Assembly: GCF_004564355.1 (NCBI RefSeq)
Contig: NZ_CP038266.1
Location: forward strand, 434,001 to 498,000
DNA: 64,000 nucleotides
Direction of reading: 5' to 3'
Source: Microbacterium wangchenii
GTDB taxonomy: Bacteria > Actinomycetota > Actinomycetes > Actinomycetales > Microbacteriaceae
The notes below the pieces were generated by a model that saw only the letters and a list, made by a program, of their open reading frames with translations, ran no database searches and was not told the origin of the DNA. This document shows positions 24,839 through 32,197 of the stretch, piece by piece. How positions within the stretch are numbered: position 1 is the stretch's first letter; each line of letters begins with the position of its first letter. The position numbers and the translations under genes were made by a program.

Positions 24839-27175
24839 TCAGACGCGCGAGGCGGTCAGTGCGGCGTCCTCCGCCGCCGGGGTGCGGAGAGCCGGTCCCA
24901 CCGTCGCCGTCGCCACGCGGGCGTCTCCCGGCGAGACCGGGTGCACGTCGCCGGTGACCTGTACGACGGACTCCGCCTCGCGCTGCGCGCACGACGGCCC
25001 GACCCACACGTCGACCCGGCCGGGCTCGACGATGCGACGCCCGGAGCGGTCGGTGAAGGCCAGGCGTGCGGTGGGCACCGTGAAGGTGACCTCCCGGGCC
25101 TCTCCCGGCTCGAGCCACACGCGCTGGTACGCCAGCAGCTGGGCGAGGGGCCGCGTGATGCTGCCGTACACGTCGTGGCCGTACAGCTGGACGACATCCG
25201 CGCCCGCGACCGCGCCGGTGTTGCGCACCGTCACGGCGGCGGTGAAGACGTCGCCGGCTGCCACCGTAGGCGTCACCTCCAGCCCGGCGTGCTCGAACGT
25301 GGTGTAGCTGAGCCCGTGACCGAACGGCAGGACGGGCGTGGGATCGGCGCTGGTGATGCTGCTGGGTCCCCCCAGGAAGGGGTGCAGATACGTGTACGGC
25401 TGTGCGCCGGCCGAACGCGGCAGCGACACGGGGAGCCGGCCGGACGGGTTCACCCGGCCGGACAGCACCGCGGCCACCGCATCCGCCCCCTCCTCGCCGG
25501 GGAAGAAGGTCTGCAGCGCGGCGCCGACCGGGTGCGGCCCGGTCAGGGCCCACTCCAGCGCGTAGGGGCGTCCGGAGACGACCACGAGCACGACCGGGGT
25601 GCCCGTCGCGGCGACCGCTTCGACGAGGTCTCGCTGGCGTCCCGGCAGCTCGAGATCCTCGACGTCGTTGCCTTCGCCGACCGTGCCGCGACCGAACAGG
25701 CCCGCGCGGTCGCCGACGACGAGGACCGCCACATCGGCCTCCGCCGCGGCGGCCACGGCGCCGGGGATGCCGGAACCGTCCTCACCCTCGACGTCGCATC
25801 CGCGCACGGCGTCCACCGCCGCGTCGGGGAACTCCGCGCGGACGGCGTCCAGCACCGTCGGGATGGCGATGCCCAGCGCGACATCGGGGTGGTGCGCGAG
25901 GACGTGGTTGGCGAACGAGTAGCAGCCCATGAGCGCCTCGGACGAGTCGGCATTGGGTCCGATCACCGCGACGCGGCGCACGGTCGCGGCAGGCAGCGGC
26001 AGGACGGCGTCGTTGGCCAGCAGGATGACCGATTCGCTCGCCAGGCGCCGCGCGATGTCGCGGTGCCGCGGCGAGTCGAGGTCGATCGAGGCGGGGGGCT
26101 CGGCGAAGGACTCGTCCAGCAGGCCCAGCTGCTCCTTCTGCGTCAGCACGCGCAGGACCGCGGCATCCAGCAGCGCCTCGTCGGCGATGCCCTCCCGCAC
26201 GCGCGCGAGCAAGGGCTCGGCGTACGCGTCGCCGGTGGGCAGTTCCACGTCGATGCCGGCGGCCAGGGCGAGCTCGGCGGCCTCGCCGAGGTCGGCGGCG
26301 ACGGCGTGCGTGGAGTGCAGGAACGCGACGGAGAAGTAGTCCGAGACGACGACCCTCTCGAATCCGAGCTCGCCACGGAGCAGGTCGGTCAGATACGCCG
26401 GGCTCGCCCCGACGGGGTCGCCGTCGATCTCGGCGTAGGAGTTCATGACCGACCGCGCCCCGCCGTCGCGCAGCGCCATCTCGAAGGGCGGCACCAGCAC
26501 GTCGGCGATCTCCCGGGGTCCGGCGTGGACGGGGGCGTGGTTGCGCGCCGCCTGCGAGGCGGAGTAGCCGACGAAGTGCTTGAGGGTGGCGTGGATGCCG
26601 GCATGCTGCAGGCCGCGCACGTACGCGGTGCCGATCGTGCCCACCACGTACGGATCCTCGGCGATGCACTCGTCCACGCGCCCCCACCGCGGGTCGCGGA
26701 TGACATCGAGCACCGGAGCGAGGCCCTGGTGGATGCCGAGCTCACGCATGGAGTCGCCGATGCTCTCCGCCATCTCCTGCACGAGGTCGGGGTCGAAGGA
26801 GGCGCCCCACGCGAGCGGCGTGGGGAAGGTCGCCGCCTTCCACGCGGCCAGGCCCGTGAGGCACTCCTCGTGGACGATGGCCGGGATGCCCAGGCGCGTC
26901 TCCGAGCGCAGCCGCCGCTGCTCCTCCCACAGCCACCGTGCGCGCTCGACCGGTTCGACCGGCCGCGTGCCGTACACGCGCGTGAGGTGTCCGAGCCCGT
27001 GCACGGTGGCGTCGGCGTACTTGGTGGAGGTGACCATCTCGTCCGCGAGCGGGGCGACGACCTCCCCGCCCTGATCGACCCAGTAGCCGACCAGTTGCGC
27101 CGCCTTCTCCTCGAGGGTCATGTCCGCCAGCAGCGCGCGCACGCGCGCCGAAGGCTCCGAGCGTTCCTGAGACAT
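24839..27175 (-). CDS. Glycoside hydrolase family 3 (beta-xylosidase/beta-glucosidase type), second paralogue
   Basis: A 778-residue cytoplasmic GH3, paralogue of the enzyme at 19471 (shared GHLTRVYGTRPV-like, IPAIVHEECLTG, EDPYVVGTIGTAYVRGLQ). The nucleophile is Asp279 in VVSDYFSVAFLHS; the LKHFVGY motif is at about 198-204. The second domain has VVGDRAGLFGRGTVGEGND and the third a fibronectin-III-like fold. It is the last gene of the second importer operon, starting 1 base after the permease stop. Two closely related GH3 enzymes in separately regulated operons suggest different chain lengths or linkages. Confidence 0.92.
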   Translation of the reverse strand: MSQERSEPSARVRALLADMTLEEKAAQLVGYWVDQGGEVVAPLADEMVTSTKYADATVHGLGHLTRVYGTRPVEPVERARWLWEEQRRLRSETRLGIPAIVHEECLTGLAAWKAATFPTPLAWGASFDPDLVQEMAESIGDSMRELGIHQGLAPVLDVIRDPRWGRVDECIAEDPYVVGTIGTAYVRGLQHAGIHATLKHFVGYSASQAARNHAPVHAGPREIADVLVPPFEMALRDGGARSVMNSYAEIDGDPVGASPAYLTDLLRGELGFERVVVSDYFSVAFLHSTHAVAADLGEAAELALAAGIDVELPTGDAYAEPLLARVREGIADEALLDAAVLRVLTQKEQLGLLDESFAEPPASIDLDSPRHRDIARRLASESVILLANDAVLPLPAATVRRVAVIGPNADSSEALMGCYSFANHVLAHHPDVALGIAIPTVLDAVRAEFPDAAVDAVRGCDVEGEDGSGIPGAVAAAAEADVAVLVVGDRAGLFGRGTVGEGNDVEDLELPGRQRDLVEAVAATGTPVVLVVVSGRPYALEWALTGPHPVGAALQTFFPGEEGADAVAAVLSGRVNPSGRLPVSLPRSAGAQPYTYLHPFLGGPSSITSADPTPVLPFGHGLSYTTFEHAGLEVTPTVAAGDVFTAAVTVRNTGAVAGADVVQLYGHDVYGSITRPLAQLLAYQRVWLEPGEAREVTFTVPTARLAFTDRSGRRIVEPGRVDVWVGPSCAQREAESVVQVTGDVHPVSPGDARVATATVGPALRTPAAEDAALTASRV

Positions 27176-27176
27176 G

Positions 27177-28052
27177 TCAGCCCTTCACCGCGCCCGTGAG
27201 GCCACCCACGATGCGCCGCTCGAACAGGCTGAAGAACACCAGGGCGGGCAGCATCGACAGTGACGTGAACGCGAGCACGCGTGCGGTGTCCACGGAGTAC
27301 TGCGACGAGAACGCCTGCACGCCCAACGGCAGGGTGAAGGCCTCTTCGTTGTTGAGGATGAACAGCGGCAGCAGGTAGGCGTTCCAGCTGCCGATGAAGG
27401 CGAGGATGCCCACCGTGATGACACCGGGCACCGCCAGCGGCAGGACCATGCGCCAGAAGAAGGCCAGGCGTCCGCATCCGTCGATGTAGGCGGCCTCCTG
27501 GATCTCGTCCGGGATGGCACGCAGGAACGGCACCAGGATGATCACCGTCGTGGGCAGTGCGAACGCGATCTGGGGCAGGATGATGCCCGGCAGCGTGTTC
27601 ATCAGGCCGAGGCTGCGCACCACGATGTACAGCGGCGTGATGGCCACGGTGATGGGGAACATCAGCCCCGAGGCGAACAGGGCGTACAGGGCGCCACGCC
27701 CGCGGAAGCTGTAGCGCGCGATGACGTAGCTGGCCATGAGACCCAGCGCGACCGCGCCGACCGTGGTGGCGAGGGCCACGATCGTGGAGTTGCCCACCTG
27801 CGTCCAGAACTGCCCGCTGGTGATGACGCCGAGGTAGTTCTCGAAGTTCCACGGCGCGGGGAAGCCCGCCGGCTCGAGGGTGATCTGCGAGTTCGTGCGG
27901 AAGCCGCCGATGATGATGTAGATGACCGGTCCGAGCATGAGCGCGATGATCACCAGGGCGATGAAGTAGACGACCGGGGGTCCCCACGGCAGGCGCTGTC
28001 GCGTGCGCGAGAGGGGCGTCGCGCGACGTGTGGTGATGGCCATGGTGCTCAT
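27177..28052 (-). CDS. ABC sugar transporter permease (MalG-type), second system
   Basis: A 291-residue permease with six predicted helices, ending in the GLTGAVKG tail typical of this group. The EAA loop is IQEAAYIDGCGRLAFFWRMVLPLAVPG, and SWNAYLLPLFIL follows. The reading frame is open far upstream inside the preceding gene, but the ATG forming an ATGA overlap with that gene gives the family-typical length. It is the membrane subunit partner of the gene at 28049-29065. Confidence 0.9.
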   Translation of the reverse strand: MSTMAITTRRATPLSRTRQRLPWGPPVVYFIALVIIALMLGPVIYIIIGGFRTNSQITLEPAGFPAPWNFENYLGVITSGQFWTQVGNSTIVALATTVGAVALGLMASYVIARYSFRGRGALYALFASGLMFPITVAITPLYIVVRSLGLMNTLPGIILPQIAFALPTTVIILVPFLRAIPDEIQEAAYIDGCGRLAFFWRMVLPLAVPGVITVGILAFIGSWNAYLLPLFILNNEEAFTLPLGVQAFSSQYSVDTARVLAFTSLSMLPALVFFSLFERRIVGGLTGAVKG

Positions 28053-29065
28053 CGAGCACCCCTCTCTGTGATCGCGCCGGCGGTGTCGCGGCGCAGGATG
28101 AAGCGCTGGTAGACGAGCGCCACGATCATCGAGATGACGAAGATCACGACGGCCACGGCGTTGCCGTACCCGAAGTTTCCGGAGTTGCGGCCCGTGGCCA
28201 CCATGTAGATCGCCATCGTGTTGGTGCCCGCCACGGAGGAGACGTACTGCCCCCAGATGATGTAGACGAGGTCGAACAGCTGCAGCGCTCCGATGATCGA
28301 CAGGAACGCCCAGATGCGCAGGGTCGGGGCCAGCAGCGGCAGCGTGATGCGGCGCTGGATCTGCCAGTACGACGCGCCGTCGATGGCGGCCGCTTCGTAG
28401 AGCTCCTCGGGGATGCCCTGCAACCCCGCGAGGAACAGGATCACGGCGAAGCCGATGTACTTCCACGTCAGGATCGCCATGAGCGTCCAGATCGCGATCG
28501 AGGGGTCGGAGAGCCAGTCTGCGCGGAGGAACCCGAGCCCCAGGTTCTCCAGCGCGCCGTTGGCCGCGCCGTTGGTGGCCAGCAGCAGGCTGAAGCCGGT
28601 TCCCACGACGACCTCGGCGATGACGTAGGGGACGAAGATCAGCACGCGGATGACGGACTGCCCGCGCATCCGGCGGTTCAGCAGGAGCGCCAGCAGGATC
28701 GCGAGCGGGCCCTGCAGCACGAGCGACATCACGACGATGAAGCCGTTGTGCAGCAGCGCTGCCTGGAAGTTGGGGTCGGTGAAGATGACGACGTAGTTCT
28801 GCAGGCCGACGAAGTCGGTCGCCGGGCCGAAGCCGGACCAGCGGAAGAACCCGTAGTAGGCGGCCATGATCACGGGGAGGATCACGAAGCCGACGAAGAA
28901 GAGGACGGCGGGGCCGACCATGACCAGCACCTCGAGGCGCCCGGCCCAGCCCAGCCCACGCGGGCGGCGGCGATCCCGCGGCACGGACGGGGGCGGCGTG
29001 ACGCCGCCCCCGTCGTGCTGCGCGAGATCGGAATCGCCCGTGGAGGACATCTCGCGGATGGACAT
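28049..29065 (-). CDS. ABC sugar transporter permease (MalF-type), second system
   Basis: A 338-residue permease. A polar N-terminal stretch with Gly and Pro runs (GGGVTPPPSVPRDRRRPRG) precedes six helices. The EAA loop is YEAAAIDGASYWQIQRRITLPLLAP. MSIREMSS is taken as the start, 2 bases after the stop of the binding-protein gene, so the operon is tightly coupled. No ATPase gene is linked, as in the first system. Confidence 0.9.
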   Translation of the reverse strand: MSIREMSSTGDSDLAQHDGGGVTPPPSVPRDRRRPRGLGWAGRLEVLVMVGPAVLFFVGFVILPVIMAAYYGFFRWSGFGPATDFVGLQNYVVIFTDPNFQAALLHNGFIVVMSLVLQGPLAILLALLLNRRMRGQSVIRVLIFVPYVIAEVVVGTGFSLLLATNGAANGALENLGLGFLRADWLSDPSIAIWTLMAILTWKYIGFAVILFLAGLQGIPEELYEAAAIDGASYWQIQRRITLPLLAPTLRIWAFLSIIGALQLFDLVYIIWGQYVSSVAGTNTMAIYMVATGRNSGNFGYGNAVAVVIFVISMIVALVYQRFILRRDTAGAITERGAR

Positions 29066-29067
29066 AC

Positions 29068-30363
29068 TCAGCCCTGCGCACCCGCCGTGTTGACGGTCTC
29101 GATGAACTGCTCGGGCGAGCTGTTGCCCGCCAGCATGTCCACGACGGCCACGTTCAGCGCGTTGCCGACGTTCTGGCCGAGCACGGTGTCCAGCCACTGC
29201 GACACGAACGGCGCCTGGTTGTAGGCCTCGAGGATGCCGACCAGGTAGGGCTCGGTGACCGCCTCCTGCGCGACGGAGTTCACCGGCGGCGACTGGAAGG
29301 CCTCGTAGTACTTCGTCTGCTGCTCGGCGCTGGCGACGAAGTTCAGGAAGTCGGCGCACTCCTCAGGAGCCTGCGCAGCGCACGAGTAGCCGTCGAGGCC
29401 GCCCATGAGCGACCCGGGCTCCCCCTGACCGCCGTCCACCTCGGGGAAGGGGAACCACGCCAGGTCGGGCAGCGGCTTCTCGTCCGGGGTCAGCGACGCG
29501 ATCACACCCGGGTTCCAGGCCCCCATGAGCTCCATCGCGGCCTGACGGTTGGCGATGAGACCGGCCGAGCTGTTGGCGCCCTGCTGCGGTTCCGTGGTGA
29601 GGAAGCCGTCGTTGAACGGGTCGATGGATGCGAAGTCCTCGAGGTCCTCGGCGGCCTTCAGCCAGCATTCGTCGCTGAAGTCCTTGGTCTCGCTGGTCTC
29701 CTCGATGACGTCCGAGCTGCACTCGCGCAGCGCGAAGAAGTAGTACCAGTGCGCGGCCGGCCATGCCGCCTTGGCGCCCAGGGCGATGGGGGCGATGCCG
29801 GTGGTCTTCAGCTCCTCCGCCGCGGCCTTCAGCTCGTCGACCGTGGTGGGGTTCTCGGTGATGCCGGCGGCGTCGAACGCGTCCTGGCTGTAGAAGAACC
29901 CGCCGGGCAGCACGGAGAGGGGCATCGCCCAGATCTTGTCCTCGTACGTCTCGGCGGCGAACGCCACCTCGGAGATCTCCTCCTTGAGGCCGTCGTCGAT
30001 GAGGTCGGTCAGGTCCATCAGCTGGCCCGCGTCCACCATGGCGGCCATCTTGCCGCCACCGCGCTGCAGGAAGATGTCCGGCGGGTCGCCGGCGTTCAGC
30101 GCGGTCTGCAGCTTGCCGTCCATGTCCTCGTTCTGGACGGACTGCATCTTGATCGTGACGTTCGGGTTCTCCTCCTCGAACGCCGCGATGGCGTCCTTCC
30201 AGAACTGCTGGCCGGGTCCCGTGGTGGAGTTCTGCCACAGCGTCATCTCGACCGAGCCGTCGCCCGAGTCCGAGCCGCCTCCGCCGCCCCCCGAACACGC
30301 GCTCAGAACGAGCGCACCTGCCGCGAGCGCCACCGCCCCCGCTGCGAATCGCTTGGTTCTCAT
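29068..30363 (-). CDS. ABC sugar transporter, solute-binding lipoprotein, second system
   Basis: A 431-residue family 1 binding protein with lipobox LVLSA-C (Cys23) and a Gly/Ser linker. The mature part contains MTLWQNSTTGPGQQFWKDAIAAFEEENPNV, LNAGDPPDIFLQRGGGKM and YFFALRECSSDVIEE. It begins the importer-GH3 operon on the minus strand. The start MRTKRFAAG gives a proper signal peptide. It differs clearly from the binding protein at 14655, so it likely binds a different oligosaccharide. Promoter and operator lie at 30447-30493. Confidence 0.88.
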   Translation of the reverse strand: MRTKRFAAGAVALAAGALVLSACSGGGGGGSDSGDGSVEMTLWQNSTTGPGQQFWKDAIAAFEEENPNVTIKMQSVQNEDMDGKLQTALNAGDPPDIFLQRGGGKMAAMVDAGQLMDLTDLIDDGLKEEISEVAFAAETYEDKIWAMPLSVLPGGFFYSQDAFDAAGITENPTTVDELKAAAEELKTTGIAPIALGAKAAWPAAHWYYFFALRECSSDVIEETSETKDFSDECWLKAAEDLEDFASIDPFNDGFLTTEPQQGANSSAGLIANRQAAMELMGAWNPGVIASLTPDEKPLPDLAWFPFPEVDGGQGEPGSLMGGLDGYSCAAQAPEECADFLNFVASAEQQTKYYEAFQSPPVNSVAQEAVTEPYLVGILEAYNQAPFVSQWLDTVLGQNVGNALNVAVVDMLAGNSSPEQFIETVNTAGAQG

Positions 30364-30446
30364 GTGATCACCTGTCTCTTCATTGAGTGCACTCTCGCCC
30401 ATCGAGGTGCCGCATCCCGCGCGTGTGCATCGCCGGGTGCTCAGCC

Positions 30447-30475
30447 AGTGTGCGCAGGGCGCGGGATCGCGTCAA
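30447..30475 (-). promoter_or_regulatory. Promoter of the second importer operon (TTGACG-N17-CACACT)
   Basis: On the minus strand, -35 TTGACG (30475-30470), 17-base spacer and -10 CACACT (30452-30447). It leaves a leader of roughly 75 bases before the binding-protein ATG. The -35 abuts the palindrome at 30474-30493. Confidence 0.5.
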
Positions 30476-30493
30476 ACGTTTTCGAAAACATTT
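30474..30493. promoter_or_regulatory. LacI-type operator in the divergent LacI/importer region
   Basis: A perfect GTTTTCGAAAAC (30478-30489) within a 20-bp palindrome with one mismatched pair. It touches the -35 of the minus-strand operon and the expected -35 region of the LacI gene itself, so one bound dimer could repress both. Its sequence differs from the ACAACGTTGT operators of the first system. Confidence 0.65.
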
Positions 30494-30503
30494 TCCATCA
30501 CGC

Positions 30504-30509
30504 TAGGAT
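30504..30509 (+). promoter_or_regulatory. -10 box TAGGAT, leaderless promoter of the second LacI gene
   Basis: TAGGAT lies 7 bases before the ATG at 30517; no RBS. Confidence 0.5.
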
Positions 30510-30516
30510 CGGCGCC

Positions 30517-31515
30517 ATGTCGCGGCGTCCCACCATCAACGACGTCGCCCGTGCGGCGGGTGTCTCCGTCGCCACCGTGTCCAAAGCGGTCAACGGGCGC
30601 TACGGCGTCTCACCCGAGACCGTCGAGCGCGTGCTCGCTGCGGTGGCCGAGCTCGGGTACGCCTCCAGCCTCGTGGCCAGCAGCATGCGCGCCCGCAGCA
30701 CGGGCGTCATCGGGGTGCTCGTGGCCGATTTCGAGCCGTTCAGCGCCGAGATCCTCAAAGGCGTGGGCCGCGCGCTGCGCGACACCCACTACGACCTGCT
30801 CGCGTACAGCGGATCGCGCCAGCAGAACGGCGAAGGGTGGGAGCGGCGCTCGCTCAGCCGGCTGAGCGGCACGCTGATCGACGGCGCCATCATGGTCACG
30901 CCCACGATCCTGGGCGTCTCCGTCGACGTGCCGATCGTCGCGATCGACCCGCACACCGGTCGTGCCGACGTGCCCACCGTGGAATCGGACAGCTTCACGG
31001 GGGCGTGGGAGGCCACCCGCTACCTCGTGGAACTCGGGCACCGCCGCATCGGCTTCATCGCGGGCCGGCCGGATCTGCGCTCGTCGATCGCGCGCGACGC
31101 CGGGTACCGTCGCGCCCTGTCCGAGGCCGGCATCGCGTACGACCCCGCGCTGGTGCGGGTCGGCATGTACCACCCCGAGACCGTCCGTGAGCAGGCCCGG
31201 CTCCTGCTGGATTCGCCGAACAGGCCCACGGCGGTGTTCGCCGCCAACGACCTGTCGGCCCTCGGCGTCATCGAAGTCGCCACGCGTCTGGGCCTGAGCA
31301 TCCCCGGCGATCTGTCGGTGGTCGGATTCGACGACATCCCGGAGTCCTCGCAGGCGGCGCTGCCGCTCACGACGGTGCATCAGCCGATGCAGCTGCTGGG
31401 GGCGACGGCTGCGACGCTCCTGGTGACGCTCATGCGGGGAGACGTGCCGGATGCCACTCAGGTGGGCCTGGCCACGCGCCTGGTGGTCCGGTCCACGACG
31501 GCGCCGCCGGCGTGA
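30517..31515 (+). CDS. LacI family transcriptional regulator (controls second importer operon)
   Basis: A 332-residue LacI-type regulator: HTH INDVARAAGVSVATVSKAVNGRYGVS, hinge SSLVASSMRARSTGVIGVL and an effector domain with GFIAGRPDLRSS, FAANDLSALGVIEVA and VVGFDDIPESSQAALPLTTVHQP. The frame is open far upstream, but the ATG at 30517 gives the canonical LacI start and has TAGGAT 7 bases before it (leaderless). Divergent from the second importer operon with a GTTTTCGAAAAC operator between them, so it probably represses that operon and itself. Convergent with a TetR gene. Confidence 0.87.
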   Translation: MSRRPTINDVARAAGVSVATVSKAVNGRYGVSPETVERVLAAVAELGYASSLVASSMRARSTGVIGVLVADFEPFSAEILKGVGRALRDTHYDLLAYSGSRQQNGEGWERRSLSRLSGTLIDGAIMVTPTILGVSVDVPIVAIDPHTGRADVPTVESDSFTGAWEATRYLVELGHRRIGFIAGRPDLRSSIARDAGYRRALSEAGIAYDPALVRVGMYHPETVREQARLLLDSPNRPTAVFAANDLSALGVIEVATRLGLSIPGDLSVVGFDDIPESSQAALPLTTVHQPMQLLGATAATLLVTLMRGDVPDATQVGLATRLVVRSTTAPPA

Positions 31516-31518
31516 GGG

Positions 31519-32091
31519 TCACCGTCCCAGCACGGCGTCCAGAAGTCGCACCAGGTCCGCCTCGCGCAGCGGCTCGCGACTGAGGGCGCGGAGGATGACC
31601 GCGCCCGAGAGCGCCTCGGCGAGCTCGTCCACCGGGGTGTCGGGAGTGAGATTGGGGGCCGTGCCGATCGCCGAGCGCAGGCGTCCGGCAACCGATCCCG
31701 AGCCGGTGAGGCTGTCGCGCAGCCGGCGGCCGGTGTCGGCGTTCTCGGCGGCGGCGGCCACGAGCGAGCGCAGTAGCGTCTCGCCCTGCTCTTCGCCGAG
31801 CAGAGCGAACACCGTCGTGAGCCACTGCGAGAGGTCGCGCCGGATGTCGCCGGTGTCGGGGACGAGGAGGCGCCCGGGCAGGATCTTGCCCTCCAGCAGG
31901 CACTCCGCGATGACGGCTCCCTTCGAGGGCCACCAGCGGTAGATCGTCTGCTTGCCCACCTCGGCGCGCGCGGCGATGCCCTCGATCGTGAGTGAGTCGT
32001 ACCCCCGCTCGGTGAGCAGATCGGCGGTGGCCTGCAGGATCGCCTGCCGTGCGGCCTCGCTGCGCACGGGTCCGCTGCGGGGCAGGGGCAT
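31519..32091 (-). CDS. TetR family transcriptional regulator
   Basis: A 190-residue TetR-type repressor. The HTH is SEAARQAILQATADLLTERGYDSLTIEGIAARAEVGKQTIYRWWPSKGAVI. The C-terminal part is helical and has the SLVAAAAENADTGRRLRD segment of the TetR_C_11-like group. Divergent from an MMPL exporter, with an ACGGTCCGT palindrome in between, so it probably represses the exporter in response to a lipophilic ligand. Its stop is 3 bases from the LacI stop. Confidence 0.87.
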   Translation of the reverse strand: MPLPRSGPVRSEAARQAILQATADLLTERGYDSLTIEGIAARAEVGKQTIYRWWPSKGAVIAECLLEGKILPGRLLVPDTGDIRRDLSQWLTTVFALLGEEQGETLLRSLVAAAAENADTGRRLRDSLTGSGSVAGRLRSAIGTAPNLTPDTPVDELAEALSGAVILRALSREPLREADLVRLLDAVLGR

Positions 32092-32114
32092 GGCGGCTCC
32101 GATCTGAAGACGAG

Positions 32115-32123
32115 ACGGTCCGT
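32115..32123. promoter_or_regulatory. Candidate TetR operator (ACGG-T-CCGT)
   Basis: A short perfect palindrome in the divergent TetR/MMPL region, next to a TTATCT box (32125-32130) that can serve as the -10 for the exporter. Similar ACGGxCCGT cores are recalled from other TetR sites. Confidence 0.4.
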
Positions 32124-32197
32124 GTTATCTTAGCTGCTGCTCGTCGGCGTCGAGGGTGCCCCTCGGCGGGCCTGCCCTCACGAAACAGAGGATCCGC

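Noticed and set aside
27177-29081. An apparent 634-residue fusion protein joining two permease regions
   Set aside because: The upstream half of that frame is a non-coding frame of the MalF-type gene. The real start is the ATG overlapping that gene's stop, giving the usual 291 residues.
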